Of a stretch of DNA of 20,922 bases, positions 5,927 through 11,968 are shown piece by piece. Position 1 is the stretch's first letter. Every line of letters starts with the position of its first letter. Position numbers and translations under genes: made by a program. Below the pieces are notes generated by a model. The model had not been told where the DNA came from. It did no database searches and was given only the letters and a program-made list of their open reading frames with translations. Source of the DNA: a virus; IMG/VR virus record IMGVR_UViG_3300020709_000009, positions 1-20,922 of that record. One strand, 5' to 3'.

Positions 5927-6476
5927 TGCCCCATTGTTGAGCCATAGCATCAGCAATTCCTTGATAAGTTGTGCTTCTTAATTTCCATCTATCTTCGCTT
6001 GGTGGCATTTTATGGATTCTTGCTTCTCTGCCTTCAACAATATTTGTTGACAAAAGTTTAGGCAAACCCTTTAACCATAAGGAAGTTGCTTTAGTTTCTC
6101 CATGCCCAAACATCCAAGGTTGCACAACTTGATCTGGTTTTCTGTAAAGGCTAGACATAATGCAAATTGGATTTTCAATGGCAATTTTAGGAATATCAAC
6201 TTTTGCCAACATCATAAAAAATGATGCGCTGGCTTGCTGTCTGCCATCCATGCGTTTTGCTTGAAAATGTCTAGCACCACTTACTGATAAATTTGTGCAT
6301 GGTGGATGAGCAATCATTAAATCCCAAGGGTAATCCAATACATCCCTTACATCGCCTTGATAATGAGGCCCAGGCGCATCAGTTGGTAATAAATCGCAGC
6401 TCATGGCTTCGTGCCCCCCCCCTAGAAAAGCATCACGCACAACACCAGAGTATTCACAAGCAATAAGGACTCTCAT
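5919..6476 (-). CDS. C5-cytosine methyltransferase-like protein
   Basis: A 185-residue protein with motif I-like VLIACEYSGVVRDAF (3-17), the catalytic-loop motif AHPPCTNLSVSG (56-67, Cys60 as nucleophile) and IENP (100-103) where standard enzymes have ENV. GHGETKATSLWLKGLP follows. It is half the usual length and lacks a target-recognition domain and a clear QRR motif. Many phages carry this short form; whether it methylates DNA or acts on nucleotides is not settled. The coding strand has a run of nine G (6414-6422) encoding Gly19-Gly21, next to the AdoMet site. Its ATG overlaps the replication gene as ATGA. Confidence 0.8.
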   Translation of the reverse strand: MRVLIACEYSGVVRDAFLGGGHEAMSCDLLPTDAPGPHYQGDVRDVLDYPWDLMIAHPPCTNLSVSGARHFQAKRMDGRQQASASFFMMLAKVDIPKIAIENPICIMSSLYRKPDQVVQPWMFGHGETKATSLWLKGLPKLLSTNIVEGREARIHKMPPSEDRWKLRSTTYQGIADAMAQQWGNE

Positions 6477-7273
6477 ACCACCTTCCTTTTATCCCTAAAT
6501 TCTTGAACAAACTTCCTCATTTCTTGGTAGCTGTTGAATCTGGCCCTACTCGGATCACCTCCACATTCAATCCTATAAGCAGCTTCAATCTGAGAATCAG
6601 TACCTAAAGGCATTAGCTTTTCTTCAAAAGCTTGCTCAATTACCACCTCATCCATCCAATGCTGACCCTTTAGCCAGCGTTCAGGGTCTTTACGGAATTT
6701 GTTATCAGGCTTGGCTTTTTTGTCTGCTTTAGCCTTTTCAACAATTTTTTGTAATAAATCGTCTTTGAAGGCTATTTTTGACCATGCCTTTAGTGAATTT
6801 GGTTTGCCTACTTTTTTATCATAAGCATCCCAAAATAAATCAAAGCCGATAGGCTGTATGTTTTTTATTGGTTTATGGTTATTGGTTATTGGTTTATGGT
6901 TAGCATTGCCTTCGGATTGCGTTGGTATTGCGTTCGCATCAACTTCCTTATGTTTACTGCTCCAGCGAGCCATTGCGGATGCTCTAGCACTAGCTGATTT
7001 ACCATGAAATTTAGCTATTCCATCCTCGCATCTTTTATGAATATACCCAAATTCAGTCAATTCAAAGAAGTCTGTTAATACGTTTTGAAGCGATTGCTGT
7101 TCTTCCGCAGTCCGAACGCTATGCGAACGCATAAGCTTCGCAAGGTCATTGCTTAAAGGAATTTCATCCAAATAATAACTATCTAAAAGTTGCCTATAAA
7201 TTCCATGCTCAAGCAACGATAGATGAGAAGTATCTTTCCGATAATCCCCAATATTGTGTTGGTAATAGTGCAT
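6473..7273 (-). CDS. DUF1376-type phage replication protein
   Basis: A 266-residue protein. Residues 1 to about 90 form a DUF1376 domain (YYQHNIGDYRKDTSHLSLLE, then YRQLLDSYYLDE), which is winged-helix-like and found in YdaU-type replication proteins. A low-complexity linker with repeated NHKPI units follows. The C-terminal part (FWDAYDKKVGKPNSLKAW ... KDPERWLKGQHWMDE) resembles the end of phage O-like or helicase-loader replication proteins. It probably recognises the phage origin and helps load host helicase. The linker DNA carries repeats (6867-6937) reminiscent of lambda, whose origin lies inside gene O. It starts one base after the Cro-like stop. Confidence 0.85.
   Translation of the reverse strand: MHYYQHNIGDYRKDTSHLSLLEHGIYRQLLDSYYLDEIPLSNDLAKLMRSHSVRTAEEQQSLQNVLTDFFELTEFGYIHKRCEDGIAKFHGKSASARASAMARWSSKHKEVDANAIPTQSEGNANHKPITNNHKPIKNIQPIGFDLFWDAYDKKVGKPNSLKAWSKIAFKDDLLQKIVEKAKADKKAKPDNKFRKDPERWLKGQHWMDEVVIEQAFEEKLMPLGTDSQIEAAYRIECGGDPSRARFNSYQEMRKFVQEFRDKRKVV
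6867..6937. repeat. Repeat cluster inside the replication gene, candidate origin
   Basis: Two copies of ATTGGTTTATGGTTA (6867-6881, 6888-6902) flank a partial copy (6881-6887). Three tandem 11-bp units, ATTGCCTTCGG, ATTGCGTTGGT and ATTGCGTTCGC (6905-6937), follow at once. The 11-bp period is not a codon multiple, so the repeat is not explained by a repeated peptide. An AT-rich stretch abuts it. Iteron-type origin function is inference. Confidence 0.6.
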
Positions 7274-7274
7274 T

Positions 7275-7472
7275 TCAGCCCTTCTTAAAAAGATCAGGTC
7301 TTAACATTTCTCTTGTTAAACGCAGCTCTGAAAGCTCCTCAATTTGTCGTAAATATTTGAATGGAACCTTAGTAGAGTTCCATAAATAGATTGTCTGGGG
7401 CTTAATTCCTAGCTTTTCAGCCAGGTTTATCAGGCTTCCAAATTCAATTTTCAATAAATCAGATGGGTTCAT
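7275..7472 (-). CDS. Cro/YdaS-like transcription regulator
   Basis: A 65-residue helix-turn-helix protein. SLINLAEKLGIKPQTIYLWN (13-32) fits a lambda-Cro-type HTH, where the Gln-Thr-Ile-Tyr-Leu-Trp helix contacts DNA. The C-terminal LRPDLF resembles the family signature of YdaS/Cro-like phage regulators. It starts at the ATG at 7472 with a strong AAGGAGT six bases upstream. It is the first gene of the leftward early operon and faces a divergent rightward operon across a region with palindromes, as expected for a regulator that controls its own and the opposite promoter. No CI-like partner is in the window. Confidence 0.82.
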   Translation of the reverse strand: MNPSDLLKIEFGSLINLAEKLGIKPQTIYLWNSTKVPFKYLRQIEELSELRLTREMLRPDLFKKG

Positions 7473-7488
7473 GTATTACTCCTTTTCC

Positions 7489-7501
7489 GCTATCATATAG
7501 C
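7489..7501. promoter_or_regulatory. Palindrome, candidate Cro-like operator
   Basis: GCTAT-CAT-ATAGC is a perfect inverted repeat (5+3+5). It lies just upstream of the Cro-like ribosome binding site. Its place in the divergent region suggests an operator for that regulator; binding is inferred. Confidence 0.55.
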
Positions 7502-7525
7502 AAAAATATAGAAAAATACACCTAT

Positions 7526-7540
7526 TAGGGAATCCCCCTA
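7526..7540. promoter_or_regulatory. Second palindrome, candidate operator
   Basis: TAGGG-AATCC-CCCTA is a 15-bp inverted repeat in the middle of the gap. It differs in sequence from the 7489 palindrome, so it may bind a different protein. Confidence 0.4.
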
Positions 7541-7562
7541 TAAAAATAATTGAAAAAACCTA

Positions 7563-7589
7563 TTGCAAACCTTAATTTTGGTCTATACT
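7563..7589 (+). promoter_or_regulatory. Candidate rightward early promoter
   Basis: TTGCAA (7563-7568) and TATACT (7584-7589) match the -35 and -10 of a sigma-70 promoter in part, with a short 15-bp spacer. An alternative is TTGAAA (7550-7555) with TAATTT (7573-7578) at 17 bp. Either would serve the rightward operon starting at 7624. Confidence 0.45.
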
Positions 7590-7623
7590 GAAAGCTCTTA
7601 AACAAGTGATGAAGGGAATGAAA

Positions 7624-7704
7624 ATGAAAGATGCAATAGGAGTAATAGTTTTAGGGATTGTTCTAGGTGCGATGTTTGCTTATGCTCTTTTAGGAGGGTT
7701 TTAA
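7624..7704 (+). CDS. Single-helix membrane peptide (26 aa)
   Basis: A 26-residue peptide made of a short charged N-terminus (MKDA) and one hydrophobic, Gly-rich helix (GVIVLGIVLGAMFAYALLGG). AAGGGA lies six bases before the ATG at 7624; earlier in-frame ATGs at 7609 and 7618 have no usable site. It is the first gene of the rightward operon, and its 3' end provides the AGGAGG for the next gene. A one-helix peptide in an early operon could act on the host membrane (exclusion or toxin-like), but nothing shows this. It is real if the ribosome site is used. Confidence 0.6.
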   Translation: MKDAIGVIVLGIVLGAMFAYALLGGF

Positions 7705-7706
7705 TT

Positions 7707-8000
7707 ATGGGAATGAATAGAGCTGATGCTTACTACGAACCTGATGATTACGATGATCGTTCTGATGAAATTGAAGAACGTACCTGGCAACTCTTAAAAG
7801 TTGGTGGCAAATTTGACTATAGAACTTCAGAAGCTATTTCTGAAGCTTTAAGTGAAATGGGAGTTGATGATTCTCAAGCTTTGCAAGATGTTATTGATTC
7901 AGGTGATTACGAACAATTAGGTAGAAAACTAATCTCAATGGCTTGTGAATACATGGAAGGCCATGCCAAAGAAGTAGCTGAATTTGAAATTAACGATTAA
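7707..8000 (+). CDS. Hypothetical acidic 97-aa protein
   Basis: A very acidic protein (YYEPDDYDDRSDEIEERTWQ near the N-terminus) with a second Asp/Glu-rich region and no cysteine pattern beyond one Cys in LISMACEYMEG. AGGAGG at 7692-7697, nine bases before the ATG, is the strongest ribosome site of the operon, so the protein is probably abundant early. The acidity could reflect DNA mimicry or protein binding, as in some anti-restriction proteins, but there is no recognisable domain and I do not assign a function. Confidence 0.7.
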   Translation: MGMNRADAYYEPDDYDDRSDEIEERTWQLLKVGGKFDYRTSEAISEALSEMGVDDSQALQDVIDSGDYEQLGRKLISMACEYMEGHAKEVAEFEIND

Positions 8001-8009
8001 GGAAAAGTG

Positions 8010-8558
8010 ATGACTAAATTTTTAGAACTACGCAAAATCAATGTAAACGAACATACTGAAAAGAAAGGTAAGTTTACTTATTTAAGTTGGTCTTGGGCTG
8101 TTGACCAGCTTCTTCAGCAAGATCCTCAAGCTACATGGACTTATGGAGATCCAGTTTACTTTGCTGAAACTTTGATGGTTTTTTGCTCAGTAACGGCTTT
8201 TGGCAAAACTATGACAGCTCAAATGCCTGTCATTAATAATCAAAACAAAGCTATTGCTAATCCTGATGCAATGGCAGTAAATACAGCAATGCAACGATGC
8301 CTGGTTAAAGCTATAGCCCTTCATGGTTTGGCTTTGTATATCTATTCTGGTGAAGATCTTCCTGATGAAGATATACCTGATTTAACTGTATTAGCAAAAG
8401 AATGGGCAACAGAAATCAATGTATGCAAAACCATTGACGATTTAAAAAGAGTTTATGGAACAGCTTATTCTGCTGTAGCTAAAGACAAAAATGCCGTTCA
8501 AATAATTGCTGATGCTAAAGATTTGCAAAAAGGCACTTTAATGGCATTGCAATCATGA
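8010..8558 (+). CDS. Single-strand annealing protein, DUF1071/Sak3-like
   Basis: A 182-residue protein. I start it at the ATG at 8010, six bases after AAGGA, rather than the GTG at 8007. It opens FLELRKINVNEHTEKKGKFT and YLSWSWAVDQLLQQDPQATW, the characteristic start of DUF1071 proteins, and continues with TAFGKTMTAQMPVINNQNKA and MQRCLVKAIALHGLALYIYS. DUF1071 proteins belong to the phage annealing proteins that pair single-stranded DNA ends made by an exonuclease. The YqaJ exonuclease and the SSB-like gene downstream complete a Red-type recombination set. The acidic EDLPDEDIPD segment lies before the C-terminal helical part. Confidence 0.87.
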   Translation: MTKFLELRKINVNEHTEKKGKFTYLSWSWAVDQLLQQDPQATWTYGDPVYFAETLMVFCSVTAFGKTMTAQMPVINNQNKAIANPDAMAVNTAMQRCLVKAIALHGLALYIYSGEDLPDEDIPDLTVLAKEWATEINVCKTIDDLKRVYGTAYSAVAKDKNAVQIIADAKDLQKGTLMALQS

Positions 8559-8911
8559 ACAATGAACCAGTAGCGTGGATTGCAAGAGGCGATAACACAA
8601 GCGTATTTTTTGATTTGGATTGTGCTTTATCTATTGATGACAGTCCAACACCACTTTACACTCATCCAGCAAAAGAACTACACCTATCACTTCAAAAAAG
8701 TAAAGAAACAGGTGAACTATTAGCTGTTACTTATACAGATGACGAACATAGGATTGTTGAAGTGTTATGGCAAAAACCACCAGCAAAGACACTAACAGAC
8801 TTTGAAATCAGGGGTGTTATGGCTTTAGACGAATGTTGGGTTGGTGAAGATTGCAGTATCCCTAATATGATTGCGTTTGCTAGAGCAATACTAAGAAAGG
8901 CATCCGAATGA
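8555..8911 (+). CDS. Ea22-like small phage protein
   Basis: A 118-residue protein that overlaps the annealing-protein stop as ATGA. It starts EPVAWIARG, followed about 25 residues later by TPLYTHP, the pair seen in many phage Ead/Ea22-type early proteins. The C-terminal LTDFEIRGVMALDECW and FARAILRKAS resembles the same families. The role is unknown; lambda Ea22 itself is dispensable. It lies between the annealing protein and a homing endonuclease gene, and its stop overlaps the latter's start. Confidence 0.6.
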   Translation: MNNEPVAWIARGDNTSVFFDLDCALSIDDSPTPLYTHPAKELHLSLQKSKETGELLAVTYTDDEHRIVEVLWQKPPAKTLTDFEIRGVMALDECWVGEDCSIPNMIAFARAILRKASE

Positions 8912-9228
8912 ACCAAGAATTTTTAAAACAGTTATTTGATTACAAAGATGGCAAGTTACATTGGAAAGAAAGCCCAAGTCGTAATGTAAAGGCTGGTGAT
9001 GTTGCTGGGCATTTTGGTAATCGTAGGTATGCCCAAATCCGCATTAACGGCAAATACTATTTAAAACATAGGCTTGTGTATATGTACCATCATGGGCATT
9101 TACCGCCTGAACCATTGGTGATTGACCATATAAACCGCAATAGGTTTGATAACAACATTGAAAATCTTAGGGCAGTTACAAAGTCAGAGAATCAGCGTAA
9201 TAATAAATTTAAGGCACAAGAGAAATGA
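8908..9228 (+). CDS. HNH homing endonuclease, short form without AP2
   Basis: A 106-residue HNH protein: DGKLHWKESPSRN near the N-terminus, YYLKHRLVYMYHHG (residues 50-63), IDHINRNRFDNNIENLRAV near 72-90 and SENQRNN. It is clearly related to the gene at 11311-11787 but stops right where that protein continues into an AP2 DNA-binding domain, so it looks like a truncated or minimal form. It is joined by ATGA overlaps to the Ea22-like gene and to the YqaJ exonuclease gene. The nuclease motif looks intact; its DNA targeting without AP2 is unclear. Confidence 0.85.
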   Translation: MNQEFLKQLFDYKDGKLHWKESPSRNVKAGDVAGHFGNRRYAQIRINGKYYLKHRLVYMYHHGHLPPEPLVIDHINRNRFDNNIENLRAVTKSENQRNNKFKAQEK

Positions 9229-9863
9229 CCACTTTTACTACAGAAGATAGAGTAGCTGTTCAACAAGGTACTCCAGAGTGGCATCAGCTTAGATTAGGCA
9301 AAGTAACGGCTTCTAGAGTAGCCGACATATTGGCTAAGACTAAGACAGGGCCATCCGCTTCAAGGCAGAATTACCTTATTGAATTAGCTTTACAGCGCAC
9401 TACAGGCATCATCCAAGAATCTTACTCCAATGCAGCAATGGAATGGGGTACTCAAACTGAACCACAAGCAAGGGTAGCTTATGAGGTTAGAACCAATAAT
9501 TTTGTCGATCAACTCGCTTTCGTTGACCATCCTAGTATTGATTGGTTTGGTTGTAGCCCTGATGGGCTTGTGTCTGATAGGGGTCTTTTGGAAATTAAGT
9601 GTAGGCATTCTGCTAGTCATTGGGAAACTATCAAATTGGATGAAATACCTAAAAAATATTGGATTCAAATGCAAGCGCAATTAGCTTGCACAGGCAGAGA
9701 ATGGAATGACTATGTTTCTTTTGACCCTCGCATGCCAGAACGTAGCCAACTATATATAAAACGTGTTTTTAGGGATGAAGAATTTATTTCTGAAATGGAA
9801 TCGGAAATTAAAAACTTTCTTTTAGAAGTTGAAACAGAAGTCAATCTTATGAGAAACAGATGA
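9225..9863 (+). CDS. YqaJ/lambda-exonuclease-type recombinase
   Basis: A 212-residue nuclease of the YqaJ family. [16 protein letters not shown] (15-30) is the family opening. [10 protein letters not shown] (74-83) holds an active-site Glu. CSPDG (110-114) and LLEIKC (121-126) give the PD-(D/E)XK triad Asp113, Glu123, Lys125. [10 protein letters not shown] follows. These enzymes resect double-stranded ends 5'-3' and hand the single strands to the partner annealing protein, here the DUF1071-type protein. Homing genes lie on both sides, linked by ATGA overlaps, so the recombination pair has been split by inserted genes without breaking translation coupling. Confidence 0.93.
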   Translation: MTTFTTEDRVAVQQGTPEWHQLRLGKVTASRVADILAKTKTGPSASRQNYLIELALQRTTGIIQESYSNAAMEWGTQTEPQARVAYEVRTNNFVDQLAFVDHPSIDWFGCSPDGLVSDRGLLEIKCRHSASHWETIKLDEIPKKYWIQMQAQLACTGREWNDYVSFDPRMPERSQLYIKRVFRDEEFISEMESEIKNFLLEVETEVNLMRNR

Positions 9864-10282
9864 AAAAACAACTTTATTGGGTTTGGGCAGCAATGATACA
9901 AAGATGCGAAAACCCAAACAATAAGCAATTTTATAACTATGGAACTAGAGGCATTCAAGTTAGCAAAGAATGGCGGTCATCTTTTAATCAATTTATAAAA
10001 GACATGGGTATTCCTAATGCTGGAATGACTGTGGAAAGAATAAACAATGATTTGGGATATTCAAAAGATAATTGTCGTTGGGCTAATAGGCATGACCAAG
10101 CAATTAATAGAAGATTGTTTAAAAGCAACAAACTTGGAGTTAAGGGTATAGAAATTAGAAATTACGGAGCTTATAGAGTACGAATTAAAAGGCATAAAAA
10201 ATTAGTTTTAGATGTAACAGTAAGTGATTTTTTTGAAGCGTGTTGTATTAAGAAGTCTTTTGAAAATAAGAAAGGGATGTAA
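9860..10282 (+). CDS. AP2-containing homing-type DNA-binding protein
   Basis: A 140-residue protein of the phage family with [20 protein letters not shown] and [13 protein letters not shown] at its N-terminus, then [19 protein letters not shown] near 54-72. The C-terminal part ([20 protein letters not shown]) resembles an AP2 DNA-binding domain. These proteins are often annotated as HNH or AP2 homing endonucleases; the catalytic HNH is less clear than in its neighbours. It overlaps the YqaJ stop as ATGA. It probably spreads as a selfish gene next to recombination genes, but it could also be a plain DNA-binding protein. Confidence 0.75.
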   Translation: MKKQLYWVWAAMIQRCENPNNKQFYNYGTRGIQVSKEWRSSFNQFIKDMGIPNAGMTVERINNDLGYSKDNCRWANRHDQAINRRLFKSNKLGVKGIEIRNYGAYRVRIKRHKKLVLDVTVSDFFEACCIKKSFENKKGM

Positions 10283-10285
10283 ATT

Positions 10286-10552
10286 ATGGGCATAGAATAT
10301 TACCTCAAAGCAGCAGTTTCAGAGTATGTAGATAAAGATGGAGCAACAAAAAAGCGTTACGCAACAATAGGAATTGTTACAAGGACAAAGAAAAACGACC
10401 TTATGGCAAAGATTGAAATGTTACCTTTGTTGGGCATGAAAGAAGGCGCATTTTGGTGCTACTTAAATGTTCCTGAAGACAAGCCAACACAAACAGCAAC
10501 TCAAGCCACAGCGCCTGATTTAAATGATATTGAATCAGATATTCCGTTTTAA
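10286..10552 (+). CDS. SSB-like single-stranded DNA-binding protein
   Basis: An 88-residue protein with a beta-rich core (AAVSEYVDKDGATKKRYATI, GIVTRTKKNDLMAKIEML, AFWCYLNVPE) and a Gln/Thr/Ala linker ending in DLNDIESDIPF. That terminal acidic tip followed by Ile-Pro-Phe is the signature of bacterial SSB C-termini, which recruit repair and replication proteins. The core is shorter than a full OB-fold SSB. Placement after the annealing protein and exonuclease fits a recombination role. AAAGGGA lies about eight bases before the ATG. I rate the assignment probable because the tip is distinctive while the core is divergent. Confidence 0.65.
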   Translation: MGIEYYLKAAVSEYVDKDGATKKRYATIGIVTRTKKNDLMAKIEMLPLLGMKEGAFWCYLNVPEDKPTQTATQATAPDLNDIESDIPF

Positions 10553-10555
10553 ATC

Positions 10556-10738
10556 ATGCTTACTAATGAGGATGTTTTAAAAGATCGTATTAAAACCCTT
10601 GAGGGAGAGCTTCAATATATGCAAGATGGATGGAAAAAAGTAGAAATCCTAAAGTCTGAAAATGAGGCTCTCCAATCAAAAATTGAACGGCTTAAAAAAC
10701 AAGTCAAACATTTAAAGCAAGAATTGGAGTTTGTATGA
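10556..10738 (+). CDS. Coiled-coil 60-aa protein
   Basis: A 60-residue protein that is almost entirely a coiled coil (DRIKTLEGELQYMQDG, then SENEALQSKIERLKKQVKHL), with leucines and isoleucines at heptad spacing. There is no strong ribosome site, and its start follows the SSB-like stop by three bases. Its stop overlaps the next ATG as ATGA. Likely to dimerise; function unknown. Confidence 0.68.
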   Translation: MLTNEDVLKDRIKTLEGELQYMQDGWKKVEILKSENEALQSKIERLKKQVKHLKQELEFV

Positions 10739-10938
10739 ACGAACATATTTGGACTGCAAGTGGTACTGACATTACTTTGCGCTGGAGAAAAGCTGGATGG
10801 GTTCCTCCATCTGAGATTCAGTCATACAAAGACAAATGGAAATACTTTCAAGAGCTTCCATTGCGTTCTTTAGATGCTCAAGGCAAAATTGAGTATGAAG
10901 GTACTCTTAAACTTAATAAAATTTTTAGGATTAAATAA
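10735..10938 (+). CDS. Hypothetical 67-aa protein
   Basis: A 67-residue protein beginning MNEHIWTASGTDITLRWRKA, with several tryptophans (WRKAGWVPPSEI, YKDKWKYFQELPL). It is coupled at both ends, by ATGA to the coiled-coil gene and TAATG to the next. I do not recognise a family. The aromatic and basic composition is compatible with nucleic-acid or protein contact, but nothing more can be said. Confidence 0.68.
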   Translation: MNEHIWTASGTDITLRWRKAGWVPPSEIQSYKDKWKYFQELPLRSLDAQGKIEYEGTLKLNKIFRIK

Positions 10939-11225
10939 TGGCAACTAAAAAACTAACAGTAAAAGAACCAGCCATTAAAGAAAAGTCTGGAAAAGTTATT
11001 GTGGCTAAGTCAAAAGCTTACAGCCATGATGAGCTTAAAAAGATGGCTGGTAAAGCTGCCAAAGGCGCAAAACATGAATTTGAGCTTTCTAATGGCAGGA
11101 TTGTTACTCGCAAAGCAGCAGCAAAAGTAGCTGAAAAAGCTGGTGAAGTTCCTAAGTCTGTAGGAAAAAAACTACATTCTCATGATCTTCGTAGAGCTGA
11201 AGGCATTAAAAAGAAAAAAATGTAA
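10938..11225 (+). CDS. Very basic Lys/Ala-rich 95-aa protein
   Basis: A 95-residue protein rich in Lys and Ala (AGKAAKGAKHEFELSNGRI near 45-63, KAAAKVAEKAGEVPKSVGKK near 68-87) ending in KKKKM. The central HEFELSNGRIVTRKAAAKVA faintly recalls DUF3892-type small proteins. Charge suggests binding to DNA or RNA, possibly histone-like, though that is inference. It overlaps the genes on both sides by TAATG. Confidence 0.68.
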   Translation: MATKKLTVKEPAIKEKSGKVIVAKSKAYSHDELKKMAGKAAKGAKHEFELSNGRIVTRKAAAKVAEKAGEVPKSVGKKLHSHDLRRAEGIKKKKM

Positions 11226-11314
11226 TGACAGATGACCAATGCCTCATGTTTGGCCTAGCCGTAATATTTGGCTTTGGCATCATTATTTTGTATTTAATCG
11301 GACAAGACCAATGA
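11225..11314 (+). CDS. Single-helix membrane peptide (29 aa)
   Basis: A 29-codon gene from the ATG at 11225, which overlaps the preceding TAA (TAATG) and ends in a TGA overlapping the next ATG (ATGA, 11311-11314). The product has an acidic N-terminus (MTDDQC) and a strongly hydrophobic helix (LAVIFGFGIIILYLIG). The double coupling is good evidence for translation. Like the 26-aa peptide at 7624 it is a one-pass membrane peptide in an early operon. Function is unknown. Confidence 0.68.
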   Translation: MTDDQCLMFGLAVIFGFGIIILYLIGQDQ

Positions 11315-11787
11315 TTGAAAAATTAAAAAAAGTTTTTGAATATAAAGAAAACAATCTTTATTGGAAAATAAAACCTTCAAAAAAAATACTTATAGGCACA
11401 AAAGCTGGATATATAGATAAAAAAGGATATATTCAAATAAGATTTGATGGAAAATTTTATTTAGCACATAGAATTATTTTTGCTTTGAATTATGGTTATA
11501 TGCCTAAATTTATTGACCACATTGATGGCAATCCTTCTAATAATTCTATTGATAATTTAAGAAAATGTAATTTATCTGAAAATCAATGCAATTCAAAATT
11601 AAGGGTTGATAATAAATCAAATATCAAGGGTGTAACTTGGAATAAAGCAAAAAACAAATGGCAAGTTCAATTACAAATTCAAGGAATAAACAAATATTTT
11701 GGTCTTTATTACAATATTGATTATGCAAAATTTGTAGCTGATGCTATGCGTCATAAATATCATAAGGAGTTTGCAAATCATGGTTAA
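11311..11787 (+). CDS. HNH homing endonuclease with AP2 domain
   Basis: I start this 158-residue protein at the ATG at 11311, coupled to the membrane peptide by ATGA; an open frame reaching back to 11239 is not used. The N-terminal half is an HNH module (YLAHRIIFALNYGYM, IDHIDGNPSNNSIDNLR, LSENQCNS). The C-terminal half is AP2-like (NIKGVTWNKAKNKWQVQLQI, then YFGLYYNIDYAK). It is a paralogue of the gene at 8908-9228 with the AP2 part retained. Its DNA is visibly more A-rich than its neighbours, suggesting recent arrival. It sits between two small unknown genes. Confidence 0.9.
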   Translation: MIEKLKKVFEYKENNLYWKIKPSKKILIGTKAGYIDKKGYIQIRFDGKFYLAHRIIFALNYGYMPKFIDHIDGNPSNNSIDNLRKCNLSENQCNSKLRVDNKSNIKGVTWNKAKNKWQVQLQIQGINKYFGLYYNIDYAKFVADAMRHKYHKEFANHG

Positions 11788-11968
11788 TGAATCCATTCCT
11801 TTTGCTGGAAACGTGAAAGTTCCATCAGATGATTGTGAAGAAACCTTTTTTGCTGTTTATCCTGATTTCTTTTATGAAGGATCTACAGCTCTTAATCTGT
11901 GGACTCAAGCCTGGCAAGCAGCTTTAGACCATGTTGAGAACAAAAAGCCTTTAATTCAGCTTATATGA
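11780..11968 (+). CDS. Hypothetical 62-aa protein
   Basis: A 62-residue protein from the ATG at 11780, chosen because AAGGAG lies ten bases upstream and because the upstream in-frame extension (from 11741) runs inside the homing endonuclease. It overlaps that gene by 8 nt. The product reads VNESIPFAGNVKVPSDDCEE, then FFAVYPDFFYEGSTALNLW, WQAALDHVENKK. The Trp/Ala helix near the end resembles short phage proteins of unknown role. No function assigned. Confidence 0.65.
   Translation: MVNESIPFAGNVKVPSDDCEETFFAVYPDFFYEGSTALNLWTQAWQAALDHVENKKPLIQLI

Larger units (their letters stand above)
7473..7623. promoter_or_regulatory. Divergent early control region
   Basis: This is the only substantial non-coding gap. 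It separates the leftward Cro-like operon from the rightward recombination operon, is AT-rich, and contains two palindromes and a probable rightward promoter. The leftward promoter is uncertain: a TATGAT overlaps the palindrome at 7489-7501 but has no good -35 and would place the transcript start on the ribosome binding site. Confidence 0.65.

Noticed and set aside
9390-9680. Minus-strand open frame opposite the exonuclease
   Set aside because: Shadow of the strongly supported YqaJ gene, with no ribosome site or family pattern.
11239-11310. Upstream extension of the HNH-AP2 protein
   Set aside because: It lies in the membrane-peptide gene; the ATG at 11311 is coupled by ATGA and starts the domain properly.
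11741-11779. N-terminal extension of the 62-aa protein
   Set aside because: It is inside the homing endonuclease; AAGGAG points to the ATG at 11780.
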